Below are positions 9,126-18,773 of a DNA stretch of 64,000 bases, piece after piece (positions within the stretch are counted from its first letter, which is position 1; every line of letters begins with the position of its first letter). The notes under the pieces are model-generated. The model searched no databases and was not told where the DNA came from. It worked only from the letters and a program-made list of their open reading frames with translations. The DNA is taken from assembly GCA_903919145.1 (NCBI GenBank), contig CAIXGW010000052.1:1-64000 (forward strand), given 5' to 3'. Source of the DNA: an uncultured Myxococcales bacterium. Lineage in GTDB: Bacteria; Myxococcota_A; UBA9042. The translations under genes and the position numbers were made by a program.

Positions 9126-11164
9126 GCCAACCTCCGCCGCAGATACAGCAGCCACTCTGCGGCCAACAGCACCAGCGCCGCGGCCAGCCAGCGCGTCCAC
9201 CTGGGCCAACCCAGAGCCTCCGGCTCGGCGCCAAGCGCCGCTTCCCTGGCGGCAAAGACCGGCCGCGGCGGCCCCGCCACCGCTGGCTTCTCTGTCACCG
9301 GCACGGCGCTGGGGCGCACCAATTCGCGACCCAGGGGATCGCGCCAGACGTGCATGCCCAGAACTTCGCTAGAACCCAACAGAACTCCTGCAGAAATTCG
9401 CGCCGGCCGCGGCGGCTGCCCGGGCTCCAGGTACTGCCACTGGCCGCCGCGCTGCGGCGCCGCCACCGCCCAGGGCCGCCCCAGCTCCAGCACGGGCACC
9501 AGCGGCTCTTCCTGGCCGGCCAGCCAGGCCAGCGCGTTGGCCACCAGGATCGGCCAGGCGTAACGGGCAGTCAGGTCGGTCTCCAGCAGGTCAATGCCCA
9601 GGCGCAGGCTGCGCACCGGCTGCTCTTGGGCCACCAGCACTGGAGCAGAGCGCCCTCCGCCCAGCGTCGCCGCCACCAACACCTGATCGCCGGGCCGCAG
9701 CGGCAGCCAGCGCACCTGGTCAAAGTTGGTGTCTTGAAAGCTCAGGTTGCGCACCACCGGGTGATCGCCGGCGCGCACCAGCAGCTCTGGGCCGCTCAAA
9801 AGCTGGGCCACCTCTGTAGAATCTGCCGGCGGCGCCACTTCCAGGCTCAGGCTGGGCATCCCCGGCGGCGGCGGCTGGCGCGCCTGGTCCAGTACCACCA
9901 GGTCAACCTGGTGGCGACCGCGCTGCGCCGCGCTCCAGGCTTCTGGCCGGTAGTCGGCGGGGTCGATGGCCACCACTTCGGCGCGGCCGCTGACTGCCAG
10001 AGCGGCGTCCAGGTACTGGTTGGGCTTGCCGACCAGCAGCACCTTGAGGCGCCGCACCTCGGCCAGCACGGCCAGGCCCACGTCATCCCACGGCGCCGCG
10101 TCTGCCACCGCCGGGTCGATGGCCTCTATCCGCACCGCCAGCCGCGGCTGGGTCAGCTGAAAATCGTCGACGTGGTGCTGCGAAATCCCGGGATCGGCGC
10201 GGATCTCTACCAGCCGCTGCAGGGCGCGGTCGCGGCCCAGGTCGGCAAGCGTCCGCGCCCCCTCGGCGGCGGTGATGACCAGCCGCGCCGCCACCGGCGC
10301 CTGCCCGTCGTTGCGCACCTGCACCGTCAGCAGCCCGCGCTGTGGGTCGTGGGCCAGCGGCCGCAGGTGGACCAGCTCAACGGCCAAGTTGGCCAGCCCA
10401 GCCGGCGCCTGATCCCCAGGCTCAAGCGCTGTGGGGCTGATGGGGCGCGCCAGCGCTTGGCCAAGGGGCGCAGCCTTGCCTACGCGGATTTCCTGGAGCA
10501 CCACCGCGGGCGTGGCCGGGCTGGACAGGCTGATTCCGCCGTCGCTGACCAGCACCACCCGCGGGCCAGGCCGGCCTTGCAGCACTTGCCCGGCCAGATC
10601 CAGGGTGTGGGCCAGATCCAGGCCACCGTGGCTTGCCTCAACCTGGTCCAGGGCTTGAATCAGGTTGGCGCGCTCCGCCCCCCAGCCGCTGGCGACCAGC
10701 GCCTGCCCCGAAGCCGCCAGCAGCAGCAGGTCTTCGTCGGGCGGGGCCAGCGCCACCAGCTCGCGGATGGCCTTTTGCGCGTGGGCCAGCCGCGACGAGG
10801 CCAGCTGGCCCGGCTGCAGCGCCGCCAGGTCCCGGGTGGCCATCGAGGCTGAGCGGTCCAGGGCAATCACCGTGGACCAGCGGATTTTGCGCGCGGCTGC
10901 TTGCTCTGGCCGAAACAGCGGCTCGGCCAGCGCAGCCAGCAACAGGCCCGCCAGCACAGCCACCACCAAAAAGGACCACAGCCGCTGCCATTTCTTGCCA
11001 AAGTACTGCGCCTGGCTCTGCAGCAGGACTTGCCGCCACAAGCCGCCAAATGGCACCTCGACGCGCCGCCGCCGCGGGCGAATCAGGTACAGCAACGCCA
11101 AAGCGCCCAGCACCATCAGCGCCAGCCAGGCCCACGCTTGCTGTTCGGCCGACCAGGCGCTCAT
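9122..11164 (-). CDS. BatA-like VWA membrane protein
   Basis: A 680-aa protein. The N-terminus matches the BatA/aerotolerance-regulator domain: a membrane helix at about 10-28, an Arg-rich cytoplasmic loop, and a second helix at about 63-83. A VWA domain follows with the MIDAS motif DRSASM (103-108), then a long beta-rich extracytoplasmic region, and a last helix near the C-terminus followed by Arg. Such proteins occur with MoxR ATPases and DUF58 proteins. It overlaps both neighbours by four bases, so the three are translationally coupled. It differs from short BatA proteins in its large C-terminal extension. Confidence 0.87.
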   Translation of the reverse strand: MSAWSAEQQAWAWLALMVLGALALLYLIRPRRRRVEVPFGGLWRQVLLQSQAQYFGKKWQRLWSFLVVAVLAGLLLAALAEPLFRPEQAAARKIRWSTVIALDRSASMATRDLAALQPGQLASSRLAHAQKAIRELVALAPPDEDLLLLAASGQALVASGWGAERANLIQALDQVEASHGGLDLAHTLDLAGQVLQGRPGPRVVLVSDGGISLSSPATPAVVLQEIRVGKAAPLGQALARPISPTALEPGDQAPAGLANLAVELVHLRPLAHDPQRGLLTVQVRNDGQAPVAARLVITAAEGARTLADLGRDRALQRLVEIRADPGISQHHVDDFQLTQPRLAVRIEAIDPAVADAAPWDDVGLAVLAEVRRLKVLLVGKPNQYLDAALAVSGRAEVVAIDPADYRPEAWSAAQRGRHQVDLVVLDQARQPPPPGMPSLSLEVAPPADSTEVAQLLSGPELLVRAGDHPVVRNLSFQDTNFDQVRWLPLRPGDQVLVAATLGGGRSAPVLVAQEQPVRSLRLGIDLLETDLTARYAWPILVANALAWLAGQEEPLVPVLELGRPWAVAAPQRGGQWQYLEPGQPPRPARISAGVLLGSSEVLGMHVWRDPLGRELVRPSAVPVTEKPAVAGPPRPVFAAREAALGAEPEALGWPRWTRWLAAALVLLAAEWLLYLRRRLA

Positions 11165-12093
11165 CCCAGAAAGCCTCCGCTGCGAAAGATGCGCAAGACG
11201 ACTTCGTCAAAGGGGACGGACACATCCACGCGCAAGCACCGGGCGCCGACCTCGCGGGCGGCCTTCTCGATCCCGGCGCTGAACTCGCCAAAGGCTTTCT
11301 GGTACAGCTTCATCAGCGCCGGGGTCAGGGTCAGCTCGCGCAGCTCGCCGGTTTCAGAGTCCACCAGCGCAACGTCGCCATACACGGAAGCCTCTAGCAG
11401 CTGCTGATCGCACAGGTGCAGTACCATTGGCTCAAAGCCGCGGTAGGCCAGCTGCTTGAGTGCGTCGCCCAGCCCCTCTGGGTCGTAAAAATCGCTGAGC
11501 ACCACCGCCAGACCCGGGCGCGGCTGGTAGCGCAAGAACTCGCCAATGGCAGCGTGGATGGCGGTCTTGCCGGCCGGCTGGACTGCTGACAAAGCCATTA
11601 AAACCCTCAAGAATTGGCCGCGCCCGCGCACCGGACGCATCGGCGCTGCCTCCAGGTTGAGCGCCGCCCTGGCCCCACTGCCCTGGGCAAAGGGCACCAC
11701 CGCGACCCGGTCCAGGTTGGACAGCGAGATGTAGCTCAGCGCCGCCGCCACCTGCAGCGCGCGATCCAGCAGGCTGGCCATGCCCTCTGGCCCCACCGCC
11801 ATCGACTGGCTGTGGTCGACCAAGAAGTACACAGACAGGTCCTCTTCTTCTTCAAACTCGCGGATCTGCAGCTGGTCAGAGCGGGCAAACAGCGCCCAGT
11901 CGATCTGTGCCGGGTCGTCGCCCAAGCTGTAGTCGCGGTGCTCGGCAAACTCCACCCCCGAGCCGACCTTCTTGGCCCGCCGATGCGCCTGCGCCCCCGA
12001 CGTCGCCATCCGCCTGGCCAGCAGGGCCAATTGCTCCACGCGCCCCAGGAAGGCGGGGTCAAACAGGTCGTGGCGCAGCTGCTCCTTGGCCAT
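11161..12093 (-). CDS. DUF58 domain protein (VWA-like)
   Basis: A 310-aa protein with the DUF58 signature: GxEFxEHRDY, GDDxxxIDW and an AR-type motif (about 46-72), followed by a VWA-like fold with the metal-site motif DHSQSM (93-98). There are no membrane segments, so it is cytoplasmic. DUF58 proteins are nearly always encoded next to MoxR AAA+ ATPases and are presumed adaptors or substrates. It lies 6 nt after the MoxR gene and overlaps the BatA-like gene by four bases. Confidence 0.92.
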   Translation of the reverse strand: MAKEQLRHDLFDPAFLGRVEQLALLARRMATSGAQAHRRAKKVGSGVEFAEHRDYSLGDDPAQIDWALFARSDQLQIREFEEEEDLSVYFLVDHSQSMAVGPEGMASLLDRALQVAAALSYISLSNLDRVAVVPFAQGSGARAALNLEAAPMRPVRGRGQFLRVLMALSAVQPAGKTAIHAAIGEFLRYQPRPGLAVVLSDFYDPEGLGDALKQLAYRGFEPMVLHLCDQQLLEASVYGDVALVDSETGELRELTLTPALMKLYQKAFGEFSAGIEKAAREVGARCLRVDVSVPFDEVVLRIFRSGGFLG

Positions 12094-12099
12094 GGGCGG

Positions 12100-13125
12100 C
12101 TAGCTCCGGACTTTGCGGTCGAGCTCGGCCAGCATGTGCTCTACCACCTGGTCGGGGCGGATGCGCTCGGCTTCGGCGTCAAAACTCAGCAGCAAGCGGT
12201 GGCGCAGCGCGGGCTTGGCCAGGGCCTTGATATCCTCTAGCGACGCCGCCGGCCGGCCCTGCATCAGCGCCCGCAGCTTGGCGCCCATCACCAGCGCCTG
12301 CAGGGCCCGCGGCGAGGCGCCGGCGCGCAGCCACTTGGCCACCCCCGGCAGCGAGCCGTGCGACCCGTGCACCAGCTGCACGGCATAGTCGACCACGTGG
12401 CGAGCCACCGGGCAGCCCAAGGCGAATTCGTGGATCTCCAAAATCTCTGGCCCGCTCAGCACCGGCTGCACCTGCGGCAGGTGGCCACTGGTGGTCCTCG
12501 CCACGATCTCGTGCAGGTCCTCCTGCGACGGAAACGGCACCTCGATCTTGAACAAAAAGCGGTCCAGCTGGGCCTCAGGCAGGGGATAAGTACCCTCCAT
12601 CTCTAGAGGATTCTGGGTCGCCAGTACAAAAAACGGCGCGGCCAGGGCGTGAGTCTTGGTGCCAATGGTGACCGAGTGCTCCTGCATGGCCTCCAGCAGG
12701 GCGCTTTGGGTCTTGGGGGTGGCGCGGTTGATCTCGTCGGCCAGCAGCACGTGGGTAAAAATCGGCCCCGGTTGAAACACCAGCTGGCGGCCACCGCGCT
12801 CGTCTTCCATCAGCACCTGGGTGCCAAGCACGTCACTGGCCTTGAGATCCGGGGTGAATTGCACCCGCGAGAATTCCAGGTGCAGCGCCTGAGCCAGGGT
12901 CCGCACCAGCAGCGTCTTGCCCAGCCCCGGCACGCCTTCTAGCAGCACATGGCCACCGCCCAGCATGCCCAGCACCACACCCTCTATGACTTCTTCTTGG
13001 CCTACCACTACTTTGGCAAGCTCGGCCCGCAGCGTGCGCAGGCGCTCGGCCATCCAGGTCATGCGCTCTTGCACCTGCCCGGCCGACAGCCCTTGAGCCG
13101 CTGGCGTATTCTGTGGATTGCTCAT
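12100..13125 (-). CDS. MoxR-family AAA+ ATPase
   Basis: A 341-aa AAA_3 ATPase. Walker A is GVPGLGKT (64-71); Walker B ends ADEINRA (about 129-135); sensor 1 is in ATQNPLEMEGTYPLPEAQ, which with LDRF is diagnostic of the MoxR family. These enzymes are thought to be chaperones that work with VWA proteins to activate or assemble partners. Length and motifs are all normal. It lies 27 nt after the coiled-coil membrane protein and 6 nt before the DUF58 gene, so it sits in the middle of the five-gene unit. Confidence 0.95.
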   Translation of the reverse strand: MSNPQNTPAAQGLSAGQVQERMTWMAERLRTLRAELAKVVVGQEEVIEGVVLGMLGGGHVLLEGVPGLGKTLLVRTLAQALHLEFSRVQFTPDLKASDVLGTQVLMEDERGGRQLVFQPGPIFTHVLLADEINRATPKTQSALLEAMQEHSVTIGTKTHALAAPFFVLATQNPLEMEGTYPLPEAQLDRFLFKIEVPFPSQEDLHEIVARTTSGHLPQVQPVLSGPEILEIHEFALGCPVARHVVDYAVQLVHGSHGSLPGVAKWLRAGASPRALQALVMGAKLRALMQGRPAASLEDIKALAKPALRHRLLLSFDAEAERIRPDQVVEHMLAELDRKVRS

Positions 13126-13152
13126 GGTCTCCTTGGTGCCGCGGTGGCGCTG

Positions 13153-15399
13153 TCAGCGCGGGCGGATCTTCTCAAAATAGCGCCGCACCAGAGCCTTGCG
13201 GCCGGCCGGCAGTCCCTCTTTGTCGATCATGTCTTCGGCCACCTGGCTGTACTCGGCGTAGACTTCTTTCCAGCCCTGGCGCGAAAAGCCCTGGCGCGCC
13301 GCGTCCAAAAACGTCTGCTTGACGTCGGGCCCGCTGCCTTCTTTGCCTTTGACCTTCTCGGTGCGGGCGGCTTGCATGGCGATCTTCTTGCCCTGCCCGT
13401 CTTGCTGGCCAGGAGTCGTGCCGGCCTGACTGCCGCCGTCGCCCTGCTGCTGGCCCTGGCCGCCGCTGCCGCGCTGACCGCCGCGCTTCTCATAGCCTTC
13501 GTTGATGAGCTCCGTGCGACTCTTGTCTCCCAAACCCTTGGATCCCAGACGAAACTCGCGCTTCTTTCCGGCGGATCCGCCCTTTTCGCCCTGGCCTTGG
13601 GGGCCAGCTTCGGTCGCCGGTTCGCCAGCCTGATCGCCGCTGTTGTGCTGGTCTTGGCCTGCCTGCTTGTCGCCAGCTTTACCCTTCTGCAGCCGCGACT
13701 TGCCCTCTGCCTGGCGCTCTGACTCCTGGTCGCCCTGGTCGCCGCCCTGCTGCTGGCCTTGCTGGCCGCGGCGGTCCTGCCCGCGCGGATTCTGCTCGCG
13801 CGACAGGGCCTCTCGCAGGTCGCGCAGCCGCGACTCGCCAATCCGCTGGGCCTGCCGGGATTTTTGGCCTTCGTCCTGGCGGCGCAGCTCGTCGGCCGCC
13901 TGACGCATGGCTTCTTTCATGGCCTGCTGGCCCTTGGAGCCGCCCTGCTGACCCTGCTGACCCTGTTGACCCTGCTGGCCTTTTTGACCCTTGTCTCCCG
14001 CCTGACCGTCTTTGCCAAGGCGCGCGTTCTGATCGCCGGCGCGGCGCATCTCGTCGGCTGCTTGGCGCGCCTGCCGCTCTAGCCGCTGCACCTGGCGCTG
14101 GGCGGCCTGGGCATCGCCGTGGTCGCGTTTGAGCTGCTCGGCCTCGCGGCGCGCCTCCTGCAGCCGCCGCTGATCGCTGGGATTCAGCCCGCCCTGATCG
14201 GCGCGCTGCTGCTCCAGGCGCTGGATCCTCTTGGCCAGCTCTTCAAGTTTCTTGGGCACTTTGGCATCTTTGAGCGCGTCGGCAAATTTCTCTAAAGTCT
14301 TGCGCCACTTTTCAATGGTCTTGTCATCCAGGTCTTTGTCGGCCAGCTGCTCTAGCGCTTTGGCCACCAGCCCCAGATCCCCTTGCTCCAACGCCTTTTC
14401 AATGGCCTTCTTGGCCTCGCCTTCTGGCGCCTCTGCCAGCGCCTGCTTGGTCGCGTCTAGCACGGCGTTGCGCGCGGCCGCGTCGCGCTGACGCTCGGCT
14501 TCTTGGGGGTCGCGATCCGCCGGTTGGCCGGGCGCAGCCTCGGGATTTGCGGCGGCCTGCAGCGCAGCGTCCAGCTCTGGCTTGGGTGGCTTGGCCGCCT
14601 CCAGGGCCGCCAGCTGTTCCAGGGCCTGGCGCTTGTCGATCCGCCCCTCTTGGACGGCCTGGACGACTTCGCGCAGCTGGCGGATCCAATGGCGGGTCGC
14701 GGGATCGGTCAGCTGCTCTTCGATCTCTCTCAGCAGGCGGGCATCGGCGGTCAGCAGCTGGGCCTGGTCCTCGCCAAGGGCCTCTCTGGCCGACGCAAAT
14801 GCCTCTGGACCCTTGGGCAGCAGCACCGACAACCCAGAAGCCGGCGCCACCTGCTGCCAGTACCGCAGCGGCTGAGAAGGCGCCAGGGCCGCTGCCCCCA
14901 GCAACCCCGCAGCCACCAGCGCGCTGGCCCACCCGGTCAGGCGAGGCCAAGGCAGCAACGCGGGAATCTGCAGACTGCGAGCCAGCTTCTCTGCATGATC
15001 GGCCTGAACCTGCGCCCAGCCGTCGCTGCGCTGCGTGCCCGCCAAGTACACGGCCGTCGCCAGGCTGTCATGGGTGGCCGCGGCGGCGTCCAGGCGCAGC
15101 GCCGTCTGGTGCAGGGCCACCCGGTGCCCCAGCGCAAAGGCCAGGCCCGCCAGCGCCAACGCGACCACCGCCCCGGCGGCCAGCTGGTCGAGCTGCTGGG
15201 GCAGCCATGCCCAGCGCGTCAGGGCCAGCACCAGGGCGCCCGCGGTCGTCGGCAGCCACGCGACCTTGGCAAGGCGCAGGCTAAAGCGCTGCCACCACAG
15301 CCGCCTCTGGGCTTGGCGCAGCACCTGCAACGCCTGCGGGGCCCGCTCATGAAGCAGCGGGGCGGCTGAGCTCAGGGACTGGGCGGGCGAAGCGGGCAT
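13153..15399 (-). CDS. membrane protein with long coiled-coil and Gln/Gly-rich region (DUF4175-like?)
   Basis: A 748-aa protein. The ATG before PASPAQ has GGAGAGG directly upstream; a longer frame to 15447 has no such signal. Two hydrophobic segments lie near the N-terminus and a third further in. The rest is highly charged, predicted coiled coil (Glu/Lys/Arg/Gln heptads) broken by a repetitive GQQGQQ-type stretch, and ends in a more conserved-looking helical segment. The arrangement recalls DUF4175/TIGR02302-type proteins, but that is tentative. It is the first gene of the MoxR-DUF58-BatA-VWA unit and may be the scaffold the others act on. Confidence 0.8.
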   Translation of the reverse strand: MPASPAQSLSSAAPLLHERAPQALQVLRQAQRRLWWQRFSLRLAKVAWLPTTAGALVLALTRWAWLPQQLDQLAAGAVVALALAGLAFALGHRVALHQTALRLDAAAATHDSLATAVYLAGTQRSDGWAQVQADHAEKLARSLQIPALLPWPRLTGWASALVAAGLLGAAALAPSQPLRYWQQVAPASGLSVLLPKGPEAFASAREALGEDQAQLLTADARLLREIEEQLTDPATRHWIRQLREVVQAVQEGRIDKRQALEQLAALEAAKPPKPELDAALQAAANPEAAPGQPADRDPQEAERQRDAAARNAVLDATKQALAEAPEGEAKKAIEKALEQGDLGLVAKALEQLADKDLDDKTIEKWRKTLEKFADALKDAKVPKKLEELAKRIQRLEQQRADQGGLNPSDQRRLQEARREAEQLKRDHGDAQAAQRQVQRLERQARQAADEMRRAGDQNARLGKDGQAGDKGQKGQQGQQGQQGQQGGSKGQQAMKEAMRQAADELRRQDEGQKSRQAQRIGESRLRDLREALSREQNPRGQDRRGQQGQQQGGDQGDQESERQAEGKSRLQKGKAGDKQAGQDQHNSGDQAGEPATEAGPQGQGEKGGSAGKKREFRLGSKGLGDKSRTELINEGYEKRGGQRGSGGQGQQQGDGGSQAGTTPGQQDGQGKKIAMQAARTEKVKGKEGSGPDVKQTFLDAARQGFSRQGWKEVYAEYSQVAEDMIDKEGLPAGRKALVRRYFEKIRPR

Positions 15400-15514
15400 C
15401 CTCTCCAGGGGGCGCGACCGGCGATGGCGCAGTGCGGTGCAACACACGGGCGACAGCTGGTGTTCCGCTGCCCATGGCTTGGACGCCTGAACGCTGGCGG
15501 CGATTCAAAGCGGG

Positions 15515-18500
15515 TCAGCGCTTGCCGGCTGCCCGCGACCCGGCGCTGCCGCCGGCCCTGGCTTTGGCGGGGGGCTTGGCCTTGGCCGCTGGCTTGGCTT
15601 GGGACCGCGCCTTGGCCTTGGCGGGCGCGGCGGGCTTGGCGCGGGCGGCGGCCTTGGCTTTGGCGGGCGCGGCAGCCTTGGCGCGGGTGGCTGCCTTGGC
15701 ACTGGCCGCCGCAGCTTTGGCCGAAACAGCTTTGGCCGAAGTAGGTTTGCCCTTGGCCGCCCCAGCCGCCGCCGTCGGCAAAGCCGCGGGCCCGGGCTCT
15801 GTGGCCGGCTCCACAGCTCTGTCCGCCGGCTTTGGCTGCTGGTCCGCGGGAGCGGCGGCCTCTACGGCGTCGGACTCTGCCGCGGCAGCTGCGGGCTTGG
15901 CGCCTACCGGCTGAGCAGGCTTGGACGGTGGCTCGGTGGGCGCCTCTTCGCCCCCTGGCGTTTTTTGCGTCAGAGCCAGGGCGTACATCGGCTCGTCGTG
16001 AAAGAGCACCCGGTAGGTGGCAATCGCCGAGGTGACGCGCTTGGCGTAGTCGCGGGTCTCGCGAAAGGGAATCGCCTCGACAAACAGGTCCATTGGCCAG
16101 TCGCCGCGCTGCTTGCGCCAGCGACCCACGGCGCCGCCACCGGCATTGTAGCCAGCAGCCATCTGCTGCTCGCGCTCAAACCGGCCAAACAATTTCGAAA
16201 GGTAGCGGGCTCCCAGTCGCACATTGACGGCCGGTTGGCGCAGGGTTTCTGGGGTGGCCTCGACGTCGAGCCCCTTGGCCATGGCCTGGGCCGTCGGCAG
16301 GATCAGCTGCAGCAGGCCAATGGCGTGGGCGTGCGACTCAATGCGCGGGTTGAAACCCGACTCGCTGCGGCAGATCGCGTACAACACCGAGGGATGCATG
16401 GCGAATTCAGCGGCAGCTTTGTCCATCAGGGCGGCAAATCCCCGCGGGAACGCGATCTTCCACGCCTCGCGGTTTTGGTCGTTGGGATAAGAGGTGGCAA
16501 AGGCCCGCAGCGAGTCGCGGCCAATCAGGTGCGACGTAACCCAGCGGCCAGCCTCGCCATCCAGCGCGCCGCGGCTCCACAGCTTGCCAGGGTCGCCGGG
16601 CGCCCAGCGTTGTTCCTGGCCCAGGTCCTTGCCCACGCCAGCGGCGTCGAGCTCCTCGCCGGCCTCGTCGTGCCAGCCAAGCTGCCCCAGCAGCCGGGCC
16701 CGCTGCACCCGCGCATCGCCAAGGAGGTGCTCATCGATCTGCGGGCCGCTTTCTACAGCCGGCGCGGCGCGCAGCCACGCCGGGTCCACGGGCCCCACCT
16801 GCTGCAGCTGCGCCAGCGCCATCCCGGCGTAGTAGCTCAGGGGATGGCGGCGCAACACGCGGATCCAGCGCTGCTTGGCCTGGTCGGCTTTGCCCAGCTC
16901 GGCCAGCGCGCGCGCCGCAAAATAGTCGGCGCGGCCGCGGCCCCAGTCGCGGTCGTCAAAACGGGCGTCGGCGGCGGTCGGCTGGCCCTGGCGCGGCACC
17001 GGCGCATCATCGCGGTCTCGCACTTCTGCCAAGCGGTTGAGCAGCTCCAGCGCCTCTTTCCAGCGCTTGCCGACCAGCCTCTCTTGGGCCACCCGCCACG
17101 CGGCCACGTCAATGACGTCTTTCTCGGCGTAGTCCATGGCCGCAACCGGGCCTTGCTTTTCAAGAACTGCGGGGCCGTCGGACGAGGCAAGCACTGTCAG
17201 CAGCGTCCGCGCGTCGTCGGCATCCACAGCCCCCAGGGCCGCTGGAGCCGCTGCGTGGGCCTTGAGCGCTTTCTCTAACAGCGCTGCCCCCTCCTGCTTG
17301 CCCTGGATCGCCAGCGCCCGACCGTGCCGAAAGGCAATTTCGGCAGCAGACAAGCCATCTTCATCGACCTTGAGGGCCGCGACTTCGGGGCTGTCACAGG
17401 TCTTGGCGAGCTCTAGGTAGAGGGGTATCGCCTTGGCAAAGGCACCGCGCCGGTCGTGGCAGCGCGCCGCCCAGCTGCGGGCGTGGCACTGCACCGCCGC
17501 ATCGGCGCCTTTGAACTGCGCCAGGGCCTCCAGGCCGGCAATCGCCCTGTCATAGCGGCGGCGCTGCGCAGAGTAGACCAGTGCATCCAGCACCAGCGCA
17601 GCGTCTTGAGGGCGGCTCTGCAGGCGCTTGAGCCACACCGCGTCAGAAGCGCCCAGGACCAGATCGACCAGCTCTTCGGATTGGGCGGACTTGCCGGCCT
17701 TGCGCAGCAATTCTCTAGCCGTGGCCAGGGCCTGCTCTTCCTGCCCGGCGGCCTGCAGGGTCCGCACCCGCTCCAGCGTCCAGCGCCGCCACAGCGCGAT
17801 GCCGGTCGGCGGGGCCAGGCTGGCCAAAACCTCTTGCGCAGCCTGCACCTGGCCGTTGCGGCGCATCGCCTTGGCCCGCAGCAGCCGCAGGGCCGGATCG
17901 TCGCGGTCAGAGGCCAAAGTCAAGACAACGCTGGATAAACCTGCTTCGTCGGCGCGGGTCGTCACCCAGCGCAGCGCCGCAACGCCCAGCGACGGATCGC
18001 CAACAGCCACCCGGGCAGCCTGCAGAGCGCCAATTCGGTCGCCAGCGGCCCAGCGCAGCTGGGTGAGCAACAGGGCCAGGCGGGTGCGCTCGGTGGGCGC
18101 TGCACCGGCAGCTTCTGGGCCATCGCTCCGAGGCTCAGCAGCTGAACCAATTGCTTTCCAAGCGCTTTCTGCAGCCTGCAGCGCCTGCGGGGCTCGACCT
18201 TCGCGGTAGAGCTGCCAAGCCTGCGCTGCCAGAGGATGGGCAAAGGGAGGGGGAAGCTCGCCCAGGGGCTGCGTCAACGCCAGCGGGCCCGGCGCGGCAG
18301 GGGCGGCGCGCTCCAAGGTCCAATCGGCGGGCAGCGGCGCCGCACCGGCCACGCCCAAGGAGGCAGCCCAGCGGTCCAGCGGTGGCGGGGGAGGCGGCAG
18401 GTAGCCGCGGCCGCTGGCCCACAGCGCCGCCAGGCCCGCTGTCACAAAGACAAGGGCCAGGCCGGCAGCGGCAGTGGCGGAGCGGAGGGTCAGAAACCGG

Positions 18501-18541
18501 AGAAAAGAACTAGCGAATCGTGGGGAGCGAAATGTGCTCAC
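15515..18541 (-). CDS. membrane-anchored lytic transglycosylase (Slt70-like) with Lys/Ala-rich tail
   Basis: A 1008-aa protein with an N-terminal membrane helix (about 20-40), a long helical repeat region like the Slt70 superhelix, and an SLT domain around residues 690-850. The catalytic Glu is E727 in RSESGFNP, followed by GLLQLILPTAQ and AGYNAGGGAV, as in the family. These enzymes cleave peptidoglycan to 1,6-anhydromuropeptides. After the SLT domain comes about 150 residues of low complexity, ending in a Lys/Ala/Pro array like histone H1; that is not part of the family. The start is a GTG chosen because GAGG lies about 10 nt upstream and the signal then fits. It overlaps the small upstream gene by 32 nt. 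The frame stays open much further upstream. Confidence 0.85.
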   Translation of the reverse strand: MSTFRSPRFASSFLRFLTLRSATAAAGLALVFVTAGLAALWASGRGYLPPPPPPLDRWAASLGVAGAAPLPADWTLERAAPAAPGPLALTQPLGELPPPFAHPLAAQAWQLYREGRAPQALQAAESAWKAIGSAAEPRSDGPEAAGAAPTERTRLALLLTQLRWAAGDRIGALQAARVAVGDPSLGVAALRWVTTRADEAGLSSVVLTLASDRDDPALRLLRAKAMRRNGQVQAAQEVLASLAPPTGIALWRRWTLERVRTLQAAGQEEQALATARELLRKAGKSAQSEELVDLVLGASDAVWLKRLQSRPQDAALVLDALVYSAQRRRYDRAIAGLEALAQFKGADAAVQCHARSWAARCHDRRGAFAKAIPLYLELAKTCDSPEVAALKVDEDGLSAAEIAFRHGRALAIQGKQEGAALLEKALKAHAAAPAALGAVDADDARTLLTVLASSDGPAVLEKQGPVAAMDYAEKDVIDVAAWRVAQERLVGKRWKEALELLNRLAEVRDRDDAPVPRQGQPTAADARFDDRDWGRGRADYFAARALAELGKADQAKQRWIRVLRRHPLSYYAGMALAQLQQVGPVDPAWLRAAPAVESGPQIDEHLLGDARVQRARLLGQLGWHDEAGEELDAAGVGKDLGQEQRWAPGDPGKLWSRGALDGEAGRWVTSHLIGRDSLRAFATSYPNDQNREAWKIAFPRGFAALMDKAAAEFAMHPSVLYAICRSESGFNPRIESHAHAIGLLQLILPTAQAMAKGLDVEATPETLRQPAVNVRLGARYLSKLFGRFEREQQMAAGYNAGGGAVGRWRKQRGDWPMDLFVEAIPFRETRDYAKRVTSAIATYRVLFHDEPMYALALTQKTPGGEEAPTEPPSKPAQPVGAKPAAAAAESDAVEAAAPADQQPKPADRAVEPATEPGPAALPTAAAGAAKGKPTSAKAVSAKAAAASAKAATRAKAAAPAKAKAAARAKPAAPAKAKARSQAKPAAKAKPPAKARAGGSAGSRAAGKR

Positions 18542-18671
18542 CCAGGGCAGCCTCAAGCTTCTTTTCAGAGAGAATGCGCTGGGCGCGGGCTTGCTCGCGC
18601 TTGCGGTTCTGACCGGCGGCAGTCTTCTTGGCCTTCTTGATGCGGTCAGCGACACGGGTAGGGCTAGCCAT
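18510..18671 (-). CDS. 53-aa basic protein, unknown
   Basis: A short Lys/Arg-rich, probably helical protein (begins MASPTRVADRIKKAKK, ends HISLPTIR). AGAG lies 6-9 nt before the ATG. I do not recognise the family; the charge suggests nucleic-acid or ribosome binding, but that is only inference. Its 3' end overlaps the proposed GTG start of the transglycosylase gene. It lies downstream of a frameshifted S13-like frame and a sigma-4-like protein, all on the same strand. The overlapping long frame is the main reason for doubt. Confidence 0.6.
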   Translation of the reverse strand: MASPTRVADRIKKAKKTAAGQNRKREQARAQRILSEKKLEAALGEHISLPTIR

Positions 18672-18773
18672 GATGAACTCTCTTGAGTGCCGGTAGCGGC
18701 AGTCTGGGGCGCGGCCGAGCTCAGCTCGGGCCACGCAGCGGGGGGCGCAAATTGCCAGAGGCGCAGTGCGGCG

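Noticed and set aside
7980-10852. Two overlapping plus-strand frames of about 500 aa opposite the VWA genes
   Set aside because: Shadows; Gln/Arg/His-rich without domains, and the minus-strand proteins carry MIDAS motifs and membrane helices.
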